Positions 24,769 through 33,785 of a stretch of DNA of 64,000 nucleotides are shown here, in pieces. Source of the DNA: Halococcus agarilyticus (GTDB lineage Archaea > Halobacteriota > Halobacteria > Halobacteriales > Halococcaceae); the NCBI RefSeq assembly GCF_000334895.1, contig NZ_BAFM01000014.1, positions 47,416 through 111,415 on the forward strand, read 5' to 3'. The notes below the pieces were generated by a model. That model worked only from the letters and a program-made list of their open reading frames with translations. It was not told where the DNA came from and searched no databases. Positions within the stretch are counted from its first letter, which is position 1, and every line of letters begins with the position of its first letter. Position numbers and translations under genes: made by a program.

Positions 24769-25281
24769 TCACTCGTCGTTCAGGCTTTCTAAGAGTTCGG
24801 GGTCGGTCCCGAACTTGAGGACGTTCGTCATCACGGAGTTGCGGATGTTCGCCACGACCTTGCCGTGCTGTTTGTAGAACTCGTGGATCCACCGGGATTC
24901 GGCCTCGCGGGTCGGGAACATCATCACGGTCTTCCACTGGTACTCGCCGTCCGAGAGGAAATAGAAGAGGGTGTTCGGCGAGTCGCGGATGTGCTCCATC
25001 GCTGCCCGCCACTCCTCGGCGAAGTGCTCGGGATCGAACTTGAACTCGAACAGTCCGAAGATGAAGTACTCCTCGTTCGGGATGATCGCCTCGCGGAAGA
25101 CCCCCTCCTCGCGCATCCGCCGGATCGACTCGCTGATCGTGACGTGCGAGACGTCGATACCGTACTCCTCGGCAAGGATATCGGTGAGTTCGCGCGAGGA
25201 CACCTGGGGGTCGCGCGCGAGCTCGCGCAGGATCACCACGTCGCGGTGCGAGAACTCCCATTCGGGCGCGTCGTCGGTCAT
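24769..25281 (-). CDS. winged-HTH transcriptional regulator
   Basis: A 170-residue protein. The N-terminal HTH has DVVILRELARDPQVSSRELT, then ILAEEYGIDVSHVTISESIR with RRMREEGVFREA as recognition and wing. The C-terminal 100 residues form an alpha/beta domain with aromatic strands (YFIFGLFEFKFDPEHF; FYFLSDGEYQWKTVMMF) and no metal motif. The layout resembles Lrp/AsnC-like regulators with a non-RAM sensor. The start at 25281 lies 19 bases downstream of the hydrolase stop on the same strand, so it is the last gene of the acyl-CoA dehydrogenase-hydrolase-regulator operon, a likely local regulator. Confidence 0.78.
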   Translation of the reverse strand: MTDDAPEWEFSHRDVVILRELARDPQVSSRELTDILAEEYGIDVSHVTISESIRRMREEGVFREAIIPNEEYFIFGLFEFKFDPEHFAEEWRAAMEHIRDSPNTLFYFLSDGEYQWKTVMMFPTREAESRWIHEFYKQHGKVVANIRNSVMTNVLKFGTDPELLESLNDE

Positions 25282-25300
25282 GAGTTCGTTCCTACGAGGG

Positions 25301-26209
25301 TCATCCCGCACCTGGCGGAAGAAACTCACGGAGTTCCGCGACGTAGGCGTCGGGCCGATCGGCCATCACCCAGTGGTAGGCTTCGTCGAGTCCCACCACC
25401 TCGCCGTCGAGATCGTCGGCGAGGCGCTCGCCGTATTCGATCGGCTGGAAGTCGTCGCCAGCCCCCCAGAGTCCAAGGAAGTCGGCGGTGATCGCGCTGT
25501 AGTCGATCTCGGTCGTGTGATTCGTGTTGGTCGCCACCGCACACCGCGCGAGCGAGGTGCGACCATCCGCCGAGAGCCACGGCGCGGTCAATCCCTCGAC
25601 GAATTCGGGATCGGGGTCGCCGTACGCACCGAGCGTGAACGCCGAGGAGACCTGATCTTCGAGATCGTCGAGCGGCATCTCGGCGGTCTCGGGCAACCCG
25701 AAGTCGGTGATGAACTCCACCGGCCACGAGTCGTAACACACCGCGTTCGAGCAGACCAGCTGGGCGACCGCATCCGGATGGTGGGCGGCGTACCGCAGCG
25801 CGACCCCGCCCCCGATGTCGTGGGACACGATCGAAACCGTCTCCATGCCCAACTCCTCCAGCAACGCAGCGAGCATCGTTTCTTGGGCTCGGATCGACCT
25901 GTCGAACTCGTCGGCCATCGCGGAGTTGCCGTAGCCAAGCAGATCGGGCACGATCACGCGCCGATCCTCGGCGATTGCCGGGGCGACGTCGCGCCAGAGA
26001 AACGACCACGTCGGGATGCCGTGGAGGAAAACGACGGGCGGCTCATCGGCTCCGGTCGCGTCGTCGCTACTCTCGTTGTCTTCGCTATCGAGACCGCCGT
26101 TGCCGTCGTGGCTGCCGGGGCCGTCGTCGCGGTACGCCACCGAGAGGTCGTGGCCGTCGACCGTCACGGTCGTGGTTTTCTGACCGGCAGCCCACTCGTC
26201 GTGGTTCAT
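25301..26209 (-). CDS. alpha/beta-fold hydrolase (haloalkane dehalogenase / epoxide hydrolase-like)
   Basis: A 302-residue hydrolase. The oxyanion-hole motif is HGIPTWSFLW and the nucleophile elbow SHDIGGG (Asp nucleophile rather than Ser, as in haloalkane dehalogenases and epoxide hydrolases). The late His is in DEAYHWVMAD. A Ser/Asp/Gly-rich acidic insertion at about residues 30-55 is typical of halophile loops. It shares ATGA with the acyl-CoA dehydrogenase gene upstream, so both are co-expressed. The substrate is unknown. With an acyl-CoA dehydrogenase partner it may act on an acyl or epoxy/halo acid derivative. Confidence 0.83.
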   Translation of the reverse strand: MNHDEWAAGQKTTTVTVDGHDLSVAYRDDGPGSHDGNGGLDSEDNESSDDATGADEPPVVFLHGIPTWSFLWRDVAPAIAEDRRVIVPDLLGYGNSAMADEFDRSIRAQETMLAALLEELGMETVSIVSHDIGGGVALRYAAHHPDAVAQLVCSNAVCYDSWPVEFITDFGLPETAEMPLDDLEDQVSSAFTLGAYGDPDPEFVEGLTAPWLSADGRTSLARCAVATNTNHTTEIDYSAITADFLGLWGAGDDFQPIEYGERLADDLDGEVVGLDEAYHWVMADRPDAYVAELREFLPPGAG

Positions 26210-27342
26210 AGGATGTTGTCGGCGATGATGTTCTTCTGGATCTCGCTGGTGCCCTCGTAGATCTTGGTGATCCGGGCGTCGCGGTAGTACCGCTCGGCGG
26301 GATGGTCGGTGACGTAACCCGCCCCGCCGAACACCTGGATCGCCTCGTCGGCCACGTCGACCGCGTGCTCGCTCGCAAAGAGCTTCGCCATGCTCGCGAA
26401 GCGCACCGCATCGTCGTCGCCCGCCTCGACGTGGGTGGCCGCCCGGTAGGTCAGCGAGCGCGCGGCATCGACGTTCGTCGCCATCTCGGCGAGCTTGTGC
26501 CGGATCGCCTGGAACTCGGCGATGGGTTGGTCGAACTGCTCGCGCTCGCCCGCGTACTCCCGTGCGGCGTCGAGTGCGCCCTGGGCGGCCCCGACTGCCT
26601 GGGCGGCGACGCTCGTTCGTCCGGCGGCGAAGAAATCCATGAGCTGGTAGAACCCCTGGTTCACCTCGCCGACGACGTTTTCCTCGGGCACGCGCACGTC
26701 GTCGAGCAGCACCTCGGCGAGGTCAGAGGCCCTGATCCCGAGCTTGTTGTCGATCTTCTCGGTCGAGAACCCGTCCGTATCGGTAGGAACGAGGAAGGCC
26801 GTGATCCCCTGGTGGCCTGCGCCGGGATCGGTCTTCGTCATCACCACGGCGATGTCGGCGACCGTCCCGTTCGTGATCCACATCTTGTTCCCGTTCAGCA
26901 CGTACTCGTCGCCGTCCTTCTCGGCGCGGGTCTCGATCCCCGCCACGTTCGAACCGTGGGCGGGTTCGGAGATCGCGCTCGCGGAGGCCGACTCGCCCGC
27001 CGCGATCGGCGGGAGCCACTCCTCCTTCATCCATTCGTCGCCGTACTCGACGATCATGTTGCTCCCGAACCCCGCCGATCCGACCGCGCTCCCGATGCCG
27101 GGATCGGCGCGCCAGAGCTCCTCGGTCACGAGCGCCGACGACAGCGTGTCCATCCCCGCACCGCCGTACTCCGTTGGGATGTTCGGGGCCACGAAATCGT
27201 ACTCGGCGGCCTCTCGGCGGAGGTCTGCTGGGTACTCGCCCGACTCGTCGTGTTCGCGCGCGACGGGCGCGATCTCCTCCTCGGCGAACTCCCGGACCGC
27301 ACTCCGGATCGCCTCCTGCTCGCCCGATAGCTGAAACGACAT
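26206..27342 (-). CDS. acyl-CoA dehydrogenase
   Basis: A 378-residue flavoprotein of the classical short/medium-chain family. Motifs are SASAISEPAHGSNVAGI (FAD/substrate), VLNGNKMWITNGTVADI, FGGAGYVTDHPAERYYRDAR and the catalytic KIYEGTSEIQ Glu. It catalyses the first alpha,beta-dehydrogenation of an acyl-CoA, with electrons going to ETF. Length is standard. It is the first gene of an operon with the hydrolase (4-base overlap) and the winged-HTH regulator. It is divergent from a zinc alcohol dehydrogenase, with 112 bases between starts. Confidence 0.92.
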   Translation of the reverse strand: MSFQLSGEQEAIRSAVREFAEEEIAPVAREHDESGEYPADLRREAAEYDFVAPNIPTEYGGAGMDTLSSALVTEELWRADPGIGSAVGSAGFGSNMIVEYGDEWMKEEWLPPIAAGESASASAISEPAHGSNVAGIETRAEKDGDEYVLNGNKMWITNGTVADIAVVMTKTDPGAGHQGITAFLVPTDTDGFSTEKIDNKLGIRASDLAEVLLDDVRVPEENVVGEVNQGFYQLMDFFAAGRTSVAAQAVGAAQGALDAAREYAGEREQFDQPIAEFQAIRHKLAEMATNVDAARSLTYRAATHVEAGDDDAVRFASMAKLFASEHAVDVADEAIQVFGGAGYVTDHPAERYYRDARITKIYEGTSEIQKNIIADNIL

Positions 27343-27454
27343 ACACTGTACAATCCTTCCACCGAAAAGTATCTTCGCCCCAGTGTTGAACATCGGTAAC
27401 TTCGACATCGGATTCGGGGGAACGACTATGCCGGTGCCGCTCGTCGACCGCGGT

Positions 27455-28519
27455 ATGCGCGCAGCAGTTCTCCGCGAGTACGGCGAACCGCTCGACGTGA
27501 CCGAGGTCGACGCGCCCGACCCCGCTGCCGACGGCGCGGTGATCGAGCTGGAGGCGTGTGGCATCTGCCGGAGCGACTGGCACGGCTGGCAGGGTGAGTG
27601 GGACTGGCTCGGCCTCAAGCCGCCCGAGGGACAGATCCTCGGACACGAACCGGCTGGCAGGGTGATCGCGGTCGGCGAGGAGGTCGAGAGCGTGAGCGAG
27701 GGCGATCAGGTCACGGTCCCCTTCAATCTCGGCGACGGCACCTGCCACCAGTGTCGGACCGGCCACTCGAACACCTGTGAGAACATCGTCCCGCTGGGGC
27801 TGAACGAAGCCGCCCCGGGTGCGTTCGCCGAAGAGATGCACGTCCCGGTCGCGGATCACAACGCCGTCCGACTCCCCGACGGCGTCTCCGCGGTCGACAT
27901 GGCGGGGCTCGGCTGTCGGTTCATGACAGCCTTCCACGCGCTCGCCCACCAGGCCGACCTCGGCGCGGGCGACTGGGTCGCGGTCCACGGCTGCGGCGGC
28001 GTCGGCCTTTCGACTGTCCACATCGCCGACGCGCTCGGCGGGAACGTCGTCGCGGTCGACCTCCAGGACGAGAAGCTCGCGATGGCCGAGGACCTCGGCG
28101 CGAGCGAGACGGTGAACGCGAGTGAGACCGACAACGTACCCCGACAGGTGAAGGCGATCACCGACGGCGGCGCGGCGGTCTCGGTCGACGCGCTCGGGAT
28201 CGCGACCACCTGTCGGAACTCCGTGCTGAGCCTCGGCACCCGCGGCCAGCACGTCCAGGTCGGACTCAGCACCGACGACGAGCAGGGATCCGTCGAACTC
28301 CCGACGGACATGATGGTGATGAGCGAGATCGAGTTCGTCGGCTCGCTCGGAATGCCCCCCACCAGATACGACGAGATCTTCCGGATGGTCGCCGACGGCA
28401 AACTCGACCCGAGCGCGGTGGTCTCCGAGACCGTCGGGCTCGACGACGTGTCGGCGAAACTCGCCGCGATGAGCGAGTTCGAGACGAGAGGGATCCCGGT
28501 GATCGACACGTTCGATTGA
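27455..28519 (+). CDS. zinc-dependent alcohol dehydrogenase (MDR family)
   Basis: A 354-residue medium-chain dehydrogenase. The catalytic zinc ligands are CGICRSDWHGW and GHEPAGRV. A structural-zinc-like segment has CHQCRTGHSNTC (fewer Cys than the usual four). The Rossmann motif is VHGCGGVGLSTVH. It should interconvert an alcohol or polyol and a carbonyl with NAD(P)H. The start used is the ATG at 27455 (MRAAVLREYGEPL), the family N terminus; an ATG at 27428 would add nine residues. It faces the acyl-CoA dehydrogenase operon and may belong to the same catabolic set. Confidence 0.87.
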   Translation: MRAAVLREYGEPLDVTEVDAPDPAADGAVIELEACGICRSDWHGWQGEWDWLGLKPPEGQILGHEPAGRVIAVGEEVESVSEGDQVTVPFNLGDGTCHQCRTGHSNTCENIVPLGLNEAAPGAFAEEMHVPVADHNAVRLPDGVSAVDMAGLGCRFMTAFHALAHQADLGAGDWVAVHGCGGVGLSTVHIADALGGNVVAVDLQDEKLAMAEDLGASETVNASETDNVPRQVKAITDGGAAVSVDALGIATTCRNSVLSLGTRGQHVQVGLSTDDEQGSVELPTDMMVMSEIEFVGSLGMPPTRYDEIFRMVADGKLDPSAVVSETVGLDDVSAKLAAMSEFETRGIPVIDTFD

Positions 28520-28583
28520 CGCTCTCCGCTGTGAGGGCGAGGAATGGAGAGCCTCAGCCAGGAAGTCCGTGCCGACGAGAGCG

Positions 28584-29921
28584 TTACCGCTCCTGCACTT
28601 CCATTCGGATCGGCGCTGACGGATGCATCGTGAGCGACGGGGCGAAGTCGAGGTCCGCGCTCTGCTCGGGTGCGAGCCGGAGCCGGTAGTGCTGCGCGAC
28701 CGTCGCGAGGATCATCTGGGCTTCGAGCATCGAGAGGTGTTTGCCGATGCAGTGGCGCGGACCGCCACCGAACGGGAAGTAGGCGTAGTTCGGCCGCTCG
28801 CTCGCCCGATCGCTCGTCCACCGATCCGGGTCGAATAGTTCTGGTTCGTCGTACCAGTGGGGGTCGCGGTGGACGCCCCACTGCGGGAGCATGACGAGCG
28901 ATCCTTCGGGGACGTCGTACCCGCCGAGTCGGACGTCCTCGGACGGCTCGCGGAAGATCGTGTAGACCGGTGGGTACAGCCGCATCGCCTCCTGAATCAC
29001 CCGTTCGGTGAGATCGAGGTCACGCACGTCGTCGGCCGTCGGCGGTTCGCCGCCGAGGACAGTATCGATCTCGTCGTGGACGCGCCGCTCGATCGCGGGG
29101 TGCTGGGCGAGGAGATACCACGTGTAGGTGAGCGACAGCGCGGTGGTGTCGTGACCCGCGAGCAGCATCGTCATCAGCTCGTCGCGAAGGAGCTCCTCGG
29201 TCACTTCGTCGACCTCGCCCTGTGCGCGCAGCAGGATCGAGAGGAGATCCATCTCGCCGTTCTCGGTTCCCCGCCGCTGTCGAACCAGGGAGTCGAGGAC
29301 GCCTTCGAGGTTGTCGACCGCGCGCTCGAACTCGATGCGTTCGCGCGTCGGCACCCACTCGGGGAGGAGGAACTGTGCCGCCTTCGGCTCGAACATCTTG
29401 CCGAGGGGTTCGAGGTTGTTCTGCACAGTCCTCGTGGTGCGGTCGTCGAGTTCGGTGCCGAACATCACCGAGACGATCACCTTCACCGTGATCCGGGCCA
29501 TCGCGGGATCGATCTCGACGACGTCGCCGTCCGTCCAGCCGTCGAGCATCGTTTCGGCGTACCCGGCGATCTCCTCGCCGAAGTTCGCCACGCGGTCGGG
29601 GGCGAACGCGGGCTGGGCGCGCCGACGCTGGCGCTGCCAGAACTCGCCGCCGCTCATCAACAACCCGTCGCCGAGCAGATCGTCGATGCTGCCCGTCCGC
29701 ATCGTCTGTGCCTTCCGAAATCGCGAGGCCTCGCTCACCAGGACGCGCTCGACGTCCGTCGGGTCCGTGACGAGGTAGGTCCGCTCGGGGCCGAGGGTGA
29801 ACGTCGAGAGTCCGTTGTAGCTCCGCGTGAGCGTCTCGATGAACGAGAACGGGTCGCGGGAGTAGCGATGCGTGTTGCCGAGGACCGGCAGATCCTGGGG
29901 GCCTGGTGGCTGTGTGCTCAT
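28584..29921 (-). CDS. cytochrome P450
   Basis: A 445-residue P450. The I-helix motif AGHDTT, the K-helix ExxR (EAMR), the PERF-like FDPDRW segment and the heme-binding loop FPFGGGPRHCIGKHL with the axial Cys are all present. There is no N-terminal membrane anchor, so it is a soluble type. It would hydroxylate a hydrophobic substrate and needs a ferredoxin and reductase that are not encoded nearby. The neighbouring acyl-CoA genes make a fatty or hydroxy-acid related substrate possible, but this is inference. It is convergent with the zinc ADH gene. The start at 29921 begins PPGPQDLPVLGN. Confidence 0.93.
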   Translation of the reverse strand: MSTQPPGPQDLPVLGNTHRYSRDPFSFIETLTRSYNGLSTFTLGPERTYLVTDPTDVERVLVSEASRFRKAQTMRTGSIDDLLGDGLLMSGGEFWQRQRRRAQPAFAPDRVANFGEEIAGYAETMLDGWTDGDVVEIDPAMARITVKVIVSVMFGTELDDRTTRTVQNNLEPLGKMFEPKAAQFLLPEWVPTRERIEFERAVDNLEGVLDSLVRQRRGTENGEMDLLSILLRAQGEVDEVTEELLRDELMTMLLAGHDTTALSLTYTWYLLAQHPAIERRVHDEIDTVLGGEPPTADDVRDLDLTERVIQEAMRLYPPVYTIFREPSEDVRLGGYDVPEGSLVMLPQWGVHRDPHWYDEPELFDPDRWTSDRASERPNYAYFPFGGGPRHCIGKHLSMLEAQMILATVAQHYRLRLAPEQSADLDFAPSLTMHPSAPIRMEVQER

Positions 29922-30061
29922 ATATTTGAGAAGGCTCGAAGCGCTTACAGCGTTACGCTCACCCACCCGACGGGCCGGTTTCGCGGTCCGCGATCCGGAG
30001 TCAGACTGCGGATCGGGGTCGGCCCCAAACACCCATAGGGGAACCGGGACATGGAGGTAGT

Positions 30062-30343
30062 ATGTGCGCCGAGCGAGCCGAATCGACGACGCCAGGCGAT
30101 CCCGAGGAGTGGGAGGAGTGGCTGCGGACCGCAGAGGAGGTGCTCGACGAGACGGTCGAACGAGAGGGAGCGCTCGAATGCGAGTTCGAGGAGTTCGAGG
30201 TCGGCATCCCGATGGCGTGGGGCGAGGAGGCCGACCGCGCTCGATGGGGGCTCGACGGCACCGTTCGCGTCCAGGTCGAGGGCGATCGCCGGCCGCTGGC
30301 GGCGTGGCTCGAATGGTGGTACGACAGGGTGCCGACGTCCTGA
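30062..30343 (+). CDS. small acidic hypothetical protein
   Basis: A 93-residue very acidic protein (repeated EEWEEW and EEFE clusters) with no recognised domain. The C terminus has an aromatic cluster (PLAAWLEWWYDRVP). It starts at ATG 30062, within 150 bases of the divergent P450 gene, so a shared promoter region is possible. Codon use matches the chromosome. I do not recognise a family; the composition alone supports a real haloarchaeal gene. Confidence 0.5.
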   Translation: MCAERAESTTPGDPEEWEEWLRTAEEVLDETVEREGALECEFEEFEVGIPMAWGEEADRARWGLDGTVRVQVEGDRRPLAAWLEWWYDRVPTS

Positions 30344-30404
30344 AGCGCCGAGAAAGCGGCTGACGGCGGCCGACCTAATGCTGACTCCGGACGTGGGAGC
30401 CGGG

Positions 30405-31226
30405 CTATCGGCCCTCGAACTCGGGCTCCTCGTTCGCCATGAACGCCTCCGCGCCCGCGCGGTGGTCGTGGCTCTCGAACACCGCGGCCTGGGCGGCGGC
30501 CTCGTTCGTCATCGCCTGATCGAGCGAACTCTCCAACCCCTGCCGGATGAGTCGCTTCGAGGCACGGAGCGCCACCGTCGGCCCCGTCGCGATCTCCTCG
30601 ACGAGTTCGTCCGCGCGCTCGTCGAAGGACTCCTCGGGATAAACGTGGTTGAACAGCCCGAGCGATTCGGCGCGATCGGCCGCGACGAGTTCGCCGGTGA
30701 AGACGAGCTCCTTTGCGGTGTTTTCCCCCACGATCCGTGGGAGGAGGTACGACGTTCCGGAGTCGACCGCGAGCCCGACCTGACGGAAGCCGAAGCTGAT
30801 TCTGGACTCCGTGCTCGCCACCTGGAGATCACAGGCGATGGCGAGGTTCGCGCCCGCGCCGAAGGCGACGCCGTCGATCTTGGCGACGGTCGGCAGGTAG
30901 AACTCCGCGACGCGCTCGACCGTCCGGCTGGTGACCTGTGCCACGCGGCGGACGGCCTCCTCCAGCGGTACGTCGCCCGCGAGCCGTTCGGTCATCGCGT
31001 TGATGTCGCCGCCGGCCGAGAACGCCCCGCCAGCGCCCTCGATCACGAGACACCGGGCGTCGCCACCCTCCAGTTCGTCGAGCGCGTCGAGGATGCCCGC
31101 CGAAACCTCGCTCGTGAGCGCGTTGCGCATCTCCGGGCGGTTCAGCGTCAGCGTCGCCACGCCGTCCGTGACGTCGAGCACTACCGCGTCGTCGGCCGCC
31201 GGCTCACCGCCCGCTCCGTCGCTCAT
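30405..31226 (-). CDS. enoyl-CoA hydratase/isomerase family protein
   Basis: A 273-residue crotonase. Oxyanion-hole motifs AGGAFSAGGDINAM and KIDGVAFGAGANLAIACDLQ are present. In the canonical hydratase the two catalytic Glu lie in the second half of the GxxGGGxE and PE-x-x-x-GL blocks. Here the corresponding FGAGANLAIACD and FRQVGLAVDSG lack one obvious Glu, so an isomerase or other crotonase activity cannot be excluded. The gene shares ATGA with the upstream acyl-CoA ligase gene. The C-terminal NEEPEFEGR end is common in haloarchaeal crotonases. Confidence 0.85.
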   Translation of the reverse strand: MSDGAGGEPAADDAVVLDVTDGVATLTLNRPEMRNALTSEVSAGILDALDELEGGDARCLVIEGAGGAFSAGGDINAMTERLAGDVPLEEAVRRVAQVTSRTVERVAEFYLPTVAKIDGVAFGAGANLAIACDLQVASTESRISFGFRQVGLAVDSGTSYLLPRIVGENTAKELVFTGELVAADRAESLGLFNHVYPEESFDERADELVEEIATGPTVALRASKRLIRQGLESSLDQAMTNEAAAQAAVFESHDHRAGAEAFMANEEPEFEGR

Positions 31227-32860
31227 TCGGCCGCCTCCGCTTCGTCGCTCTCACGCTCGCGGAGCTCGAACTTCTGGACCTTCCCGGTGGTCGTCCGCGG
31301 AAGCTCCTCGATGAATGCGACCTCGCGCGGGTGTTTGTACTCTGCGAGGTTGTCGAGACAGTACTCCCTGATTTCCTCGTCAGTAACGTCGCTATCGGGC
31401 GTTGGAACACCGTCGGACTCGGTTCCCTCGCCCGACGAGCCCCCACTCGCTGCGCTCGTGGGGACCACGAATGCCTTCACGGTCTCGCCGCGGCGCTCGT
31501 CGGGAACCCCGACCACGGCGGCGTCCGCAATGTCCGGATGCTCGAACAGCAACTCCTCGACCTCGCGGGGGTAGACGTTGTAGCCCCCGGTGACGATGAC
31601 GTGCTTCTCCCGGTCGACGATGTAGAAGAAGTCCTCGGCGTCCCAGTAGCCGACATCGCCGGTGTGGAACCACCGCTTGCCGTCGCGTTCGGTGAACACC
31701 TCTTCGTTCGCTGCGGGCCGATCGTGGTACCCTTTCATCACGTTCGGGCCCGCGATCACGAGCTCGCCGGTGATCGCGTCGAGATCGGTCTCGCTTTCGT
31801 CGACCGGTCCCTCTTCGACCCGTTCGACCGGCTCGAACTCCTCGTCGACCACCATCGAGTCGACGCCCGGCAGCGGTTGGCCGATGCTGCCGACCCGCCG
31901 CGCGTCGGGGCTGTTGAAGTGCGTCACTGGCGAGGTCTCGGTCAGGCCGTACCCCTCGTAGAGTTCGATCCCGAACAGCTCCTCGAAGCGCCGGAGCACC
32001 TCGACCGGGAGGCTGCTCCCGCCCGAGTTCACGAACCGGAGCGACGAGAGATCGAACTCGTCGACGTTCGGCTGGTTGATGACGTCGTTGTACATCGCGG
32101 GCACGCCCTGCATGATGGTGAGTTCCTCCGATTCGACTAGCCCGAGCGCGGTCTGGGCGTCCCACTCCGGCAGCGGGTAGTACGCCGCGCCGGCGAACAG
32201 CGAGGTGTTCATCACGACCGTCATCCCGTAGATGTGAAAGAGCGGCAGCACGCCCAGCGAACGGTCGTCGGTGGTGGTGCCACCGGGCAGGAGATCCATC
32301 GCCATTCGGGCGTTCGAGGAGAGGTTCTCGTGGGTCAGGAGGACACCCTTCGGCTGGCCGGTCGTCCCGGAGGTGTAGGGCTGCACCGCCACGTCGTCGT
32401 CCGCCCGTTCGACCACCTCGGGTTCGGCCTCGGCGAGGAACTCCCCGAACGGCGTCGCGCCCTCCGCGTCGCCACCCACGCTGACGACGTGCTCGACGGC
32501 TGTGTCGTCCCGGACTTGATCAACGACCGGGACGAGATCCGAGAGCGTGACGACCACCTCCGTGCCGCTGTCCGAGAGGAGGTGGTCGATCTCGCGGGAC
32601 TTGTACTGGGGGTTCATCGGCACCACGACCGCACCTGCCCGGAGCGCGCCGTGGAAGGCGATCACGAACTGCGGGAGGTTTGGAAGATAGACCCCGACCC
32701 GATCGCCGGAACCGATCCCTGCCTCCGTGAGCCCGGCGGCGAACGCACCCGTCCGCGACCAGAGCTCCTCGTAACTCAACTCCGATCCGTCGTAGTGAAT
32801 CGCGGTTTCGTCGGGGTGCTCCACCGCCGTGGATTCGACGTTCGTGACGAGATTTGTCAT
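31223..32860 (-). CDS. acyl-CoA synthetase (AMP-binding, long-chain-type)
   Basis: A 545-residue ANL-superfamily ligase. Core motifs are YTSGTTGQPKGV (P-loop), LYEGYGLTETSPVTHF, WFHTGDVGYWD and the C-terminal PRTTTGKVQKF with the catalytic Lys. It activates a carboxylic acid to the acyl-CoA via an acyl-adenylate. About residues 466-485 form a Ser/Gly/Ala-rich insertion encoded by a palindromic stretch (31441-31463) that is absent from the usual family pattern. It overlaps the crotonase gene by four bases and lies 133 bases downstream of the ABC importer genes on the same strand. Substrate class unknown. Confidence 0.9.
   Translation of the reverse strand: MTNLVTNVESTAVEHPDETAIHYDGSELSYEELWSRTGAFAAGLTEAGIGSGDRVGVYLPNLPQFVIAFHGALRAGAVVVPMNPQYKSREIDHLLSDSGTEVVVTLSDLVPVVDQVRDDTAVEHVVSVGGDAEGATPFGEFLAEAEPEVVERADDDVAVQPYTSGTTGQPKGVLLTHENLSSNARMAMDLLPGGTTTDDRSLGVLPLFHIYGMTVVMNTSLFAGAAYYPLPEWDAQTALGLVESEELTIMQGVPAMYNDVINQPNVDEFDLSSLRFVNSGGSSLPVEVLRRFEELFGIELYEGYGLTETSPVTHFNSPDARRVGSIGQPLPGVDSMVVDEEFEPVERVEEGPVDESETDLDAITGELVIAGPNVMKGYHDRPAANEEVFTERDGKRWFHTGDVGYWDAEDFFYIVDREKHVIVTGGYNVYPREVEELLFEHPDIADAAVVGVPDERRGETVKAFVVPTSAASGGSSGEGTESDGVPTPDSDVTDEEIREYCLDNLAEYKHPREVAFIEELPRTTTGKVQKFELRERESDEAEAAE
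31441..31463. repeat. palindromic insert inside the acyl-CoA ligase gene
   Basis: CCCCAC at 31441-31446 pairs with GTGGGG at 31458-31463 around an 11-base loop. It encodes part of a low-complexity Ser/Ala/Gly insertion in the ligase and is therefore probably a small mobile or slippage-derived repeat that stayed in frame. Confidence 0.5.
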
Positions 32861-32993
32861 GGTTTCTCGTGGGACGTGGACGCCCGCCGGCTAAAGCGTT
32901 GCCCCGCGGCGAACCAGTGGTTGATTCTGTGCCGATGAGAGTTACCGATCGTAATCGTCCTTCGGAATCAGTTTCGGTGCGAGAGGTCCCCGA

Positions 32994-33785
32994 CTACCCG
33001 CCGAGGTAGACGTCGTGGATGTACTCGTCCTCGCGGAGCTCTGCCGGTGCGCCCTCGCGGACGATCTCACCGTTTTCGAGCAGCGCGATCCGGTCGGCGT
33101 GGTCCATCGCGAAGGTCACGTTCTGCTCGCAGAGCAGGATCGTGACGCCGGCGTCTTGGATGCGGTCGAGACCCTCGCTGATGTCGTCGAGCACCACGGG
33201 CGCGAGCCCGAGGGTGGGTTCGTCGAGCACGAGGAGGTCGGGTGAACTCATCAGCGCCCGGCCGATGGCGAGCATCTGCTGTTCGCCCCCGCTCATCGTC
33301 CGGGCGTGCTGGTCGGCGCGCTCTTCGAGCACGGGAAAGAGGTCGTAGACGAACGACCGGCGCTCCTCGCTGTCCCCGCGCCGGAACGTGCCGAGCGAGA
33401 GGTTGTCGGCGACGCTCATGTGGCCGAAGAGGTCGCGCTCCTCGGTGCAGTGGATCAGTCCCTCGCTCACGAGGTCGCTCGTCGAGCGCGTCGACACTTC
33501 GGTGTCGTAGTAGCGAACGCTACCCTCGTAGGCGTGAAACCCCGAGACGGTCTCGGCGAGCGTCGTCTTCCCCGCGCCGTTGGGACCGATCACCGAGACG
33601 ATCTCGCCGCTGCCGATCCGGAGGTCGATCCCGCGGAGCGCAGCCACCTTGCCGTACGAGACTTGGAGCCCCTCGATCGCGAGCGGGGTCTCGGCACCAG
33701 GTTCGCGGCCGGTTTGCTCGCTACCGTCGACTTCGTCCGCTTGCCTGGCTTCCTCAGTATCGTCGCTGGCGGTGTCGGTGCTCAT
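32994..33785 (-). CDS. livF: ABC transporter ATP-binding protein, LivF type
   Basis: A 263-residue ATPase. Walker A GPNGAGKTTL, signature MSGGEQQMLAIGRAL, Walker B LLVLDEPTLGLAPVV and a switch His region are intact. Order and sequence match the LivF subunit of branched-chain amino-acid or hydrophobic amino-acid uptake transporters. An acidic 30-residue N-terminal extension is present. It overlaps livG by four bases. It is the last transporter gene of a five-gene minus-strand operon, followed 133 bases later by the acyl-CoA ligase. Confidence 0.92.
   Translation of the reverse strand: MSTDTASDDTEEARQADEVDGSEQTGREPGAETPLAIEGLQVSYGKVAALRGIDLRIGSGEIVSVIGPNGAGKTTLAETVSGFHAYEGSVRYYDTEVSTRSTSDLVSEGLIHCTEERDLFGHMSVADNLSLGTFRRGDSEERRSFVYDLFPVLEERADQHARTMSGGEQQMLAIGRALMSSPDLLVLDEPTLGLAPVVLDDISEGLDRIQDAGVTILLCEQNVTFAMDHADRIALLENGEIVREGAPAELREDEYIHDVYLGG

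Noticed and set aside
29921..29932. TATATTT next to the P450 start as its promoter
   Set aside because: It is only a few bases from the ATG, too close for a leaderless TATA box.
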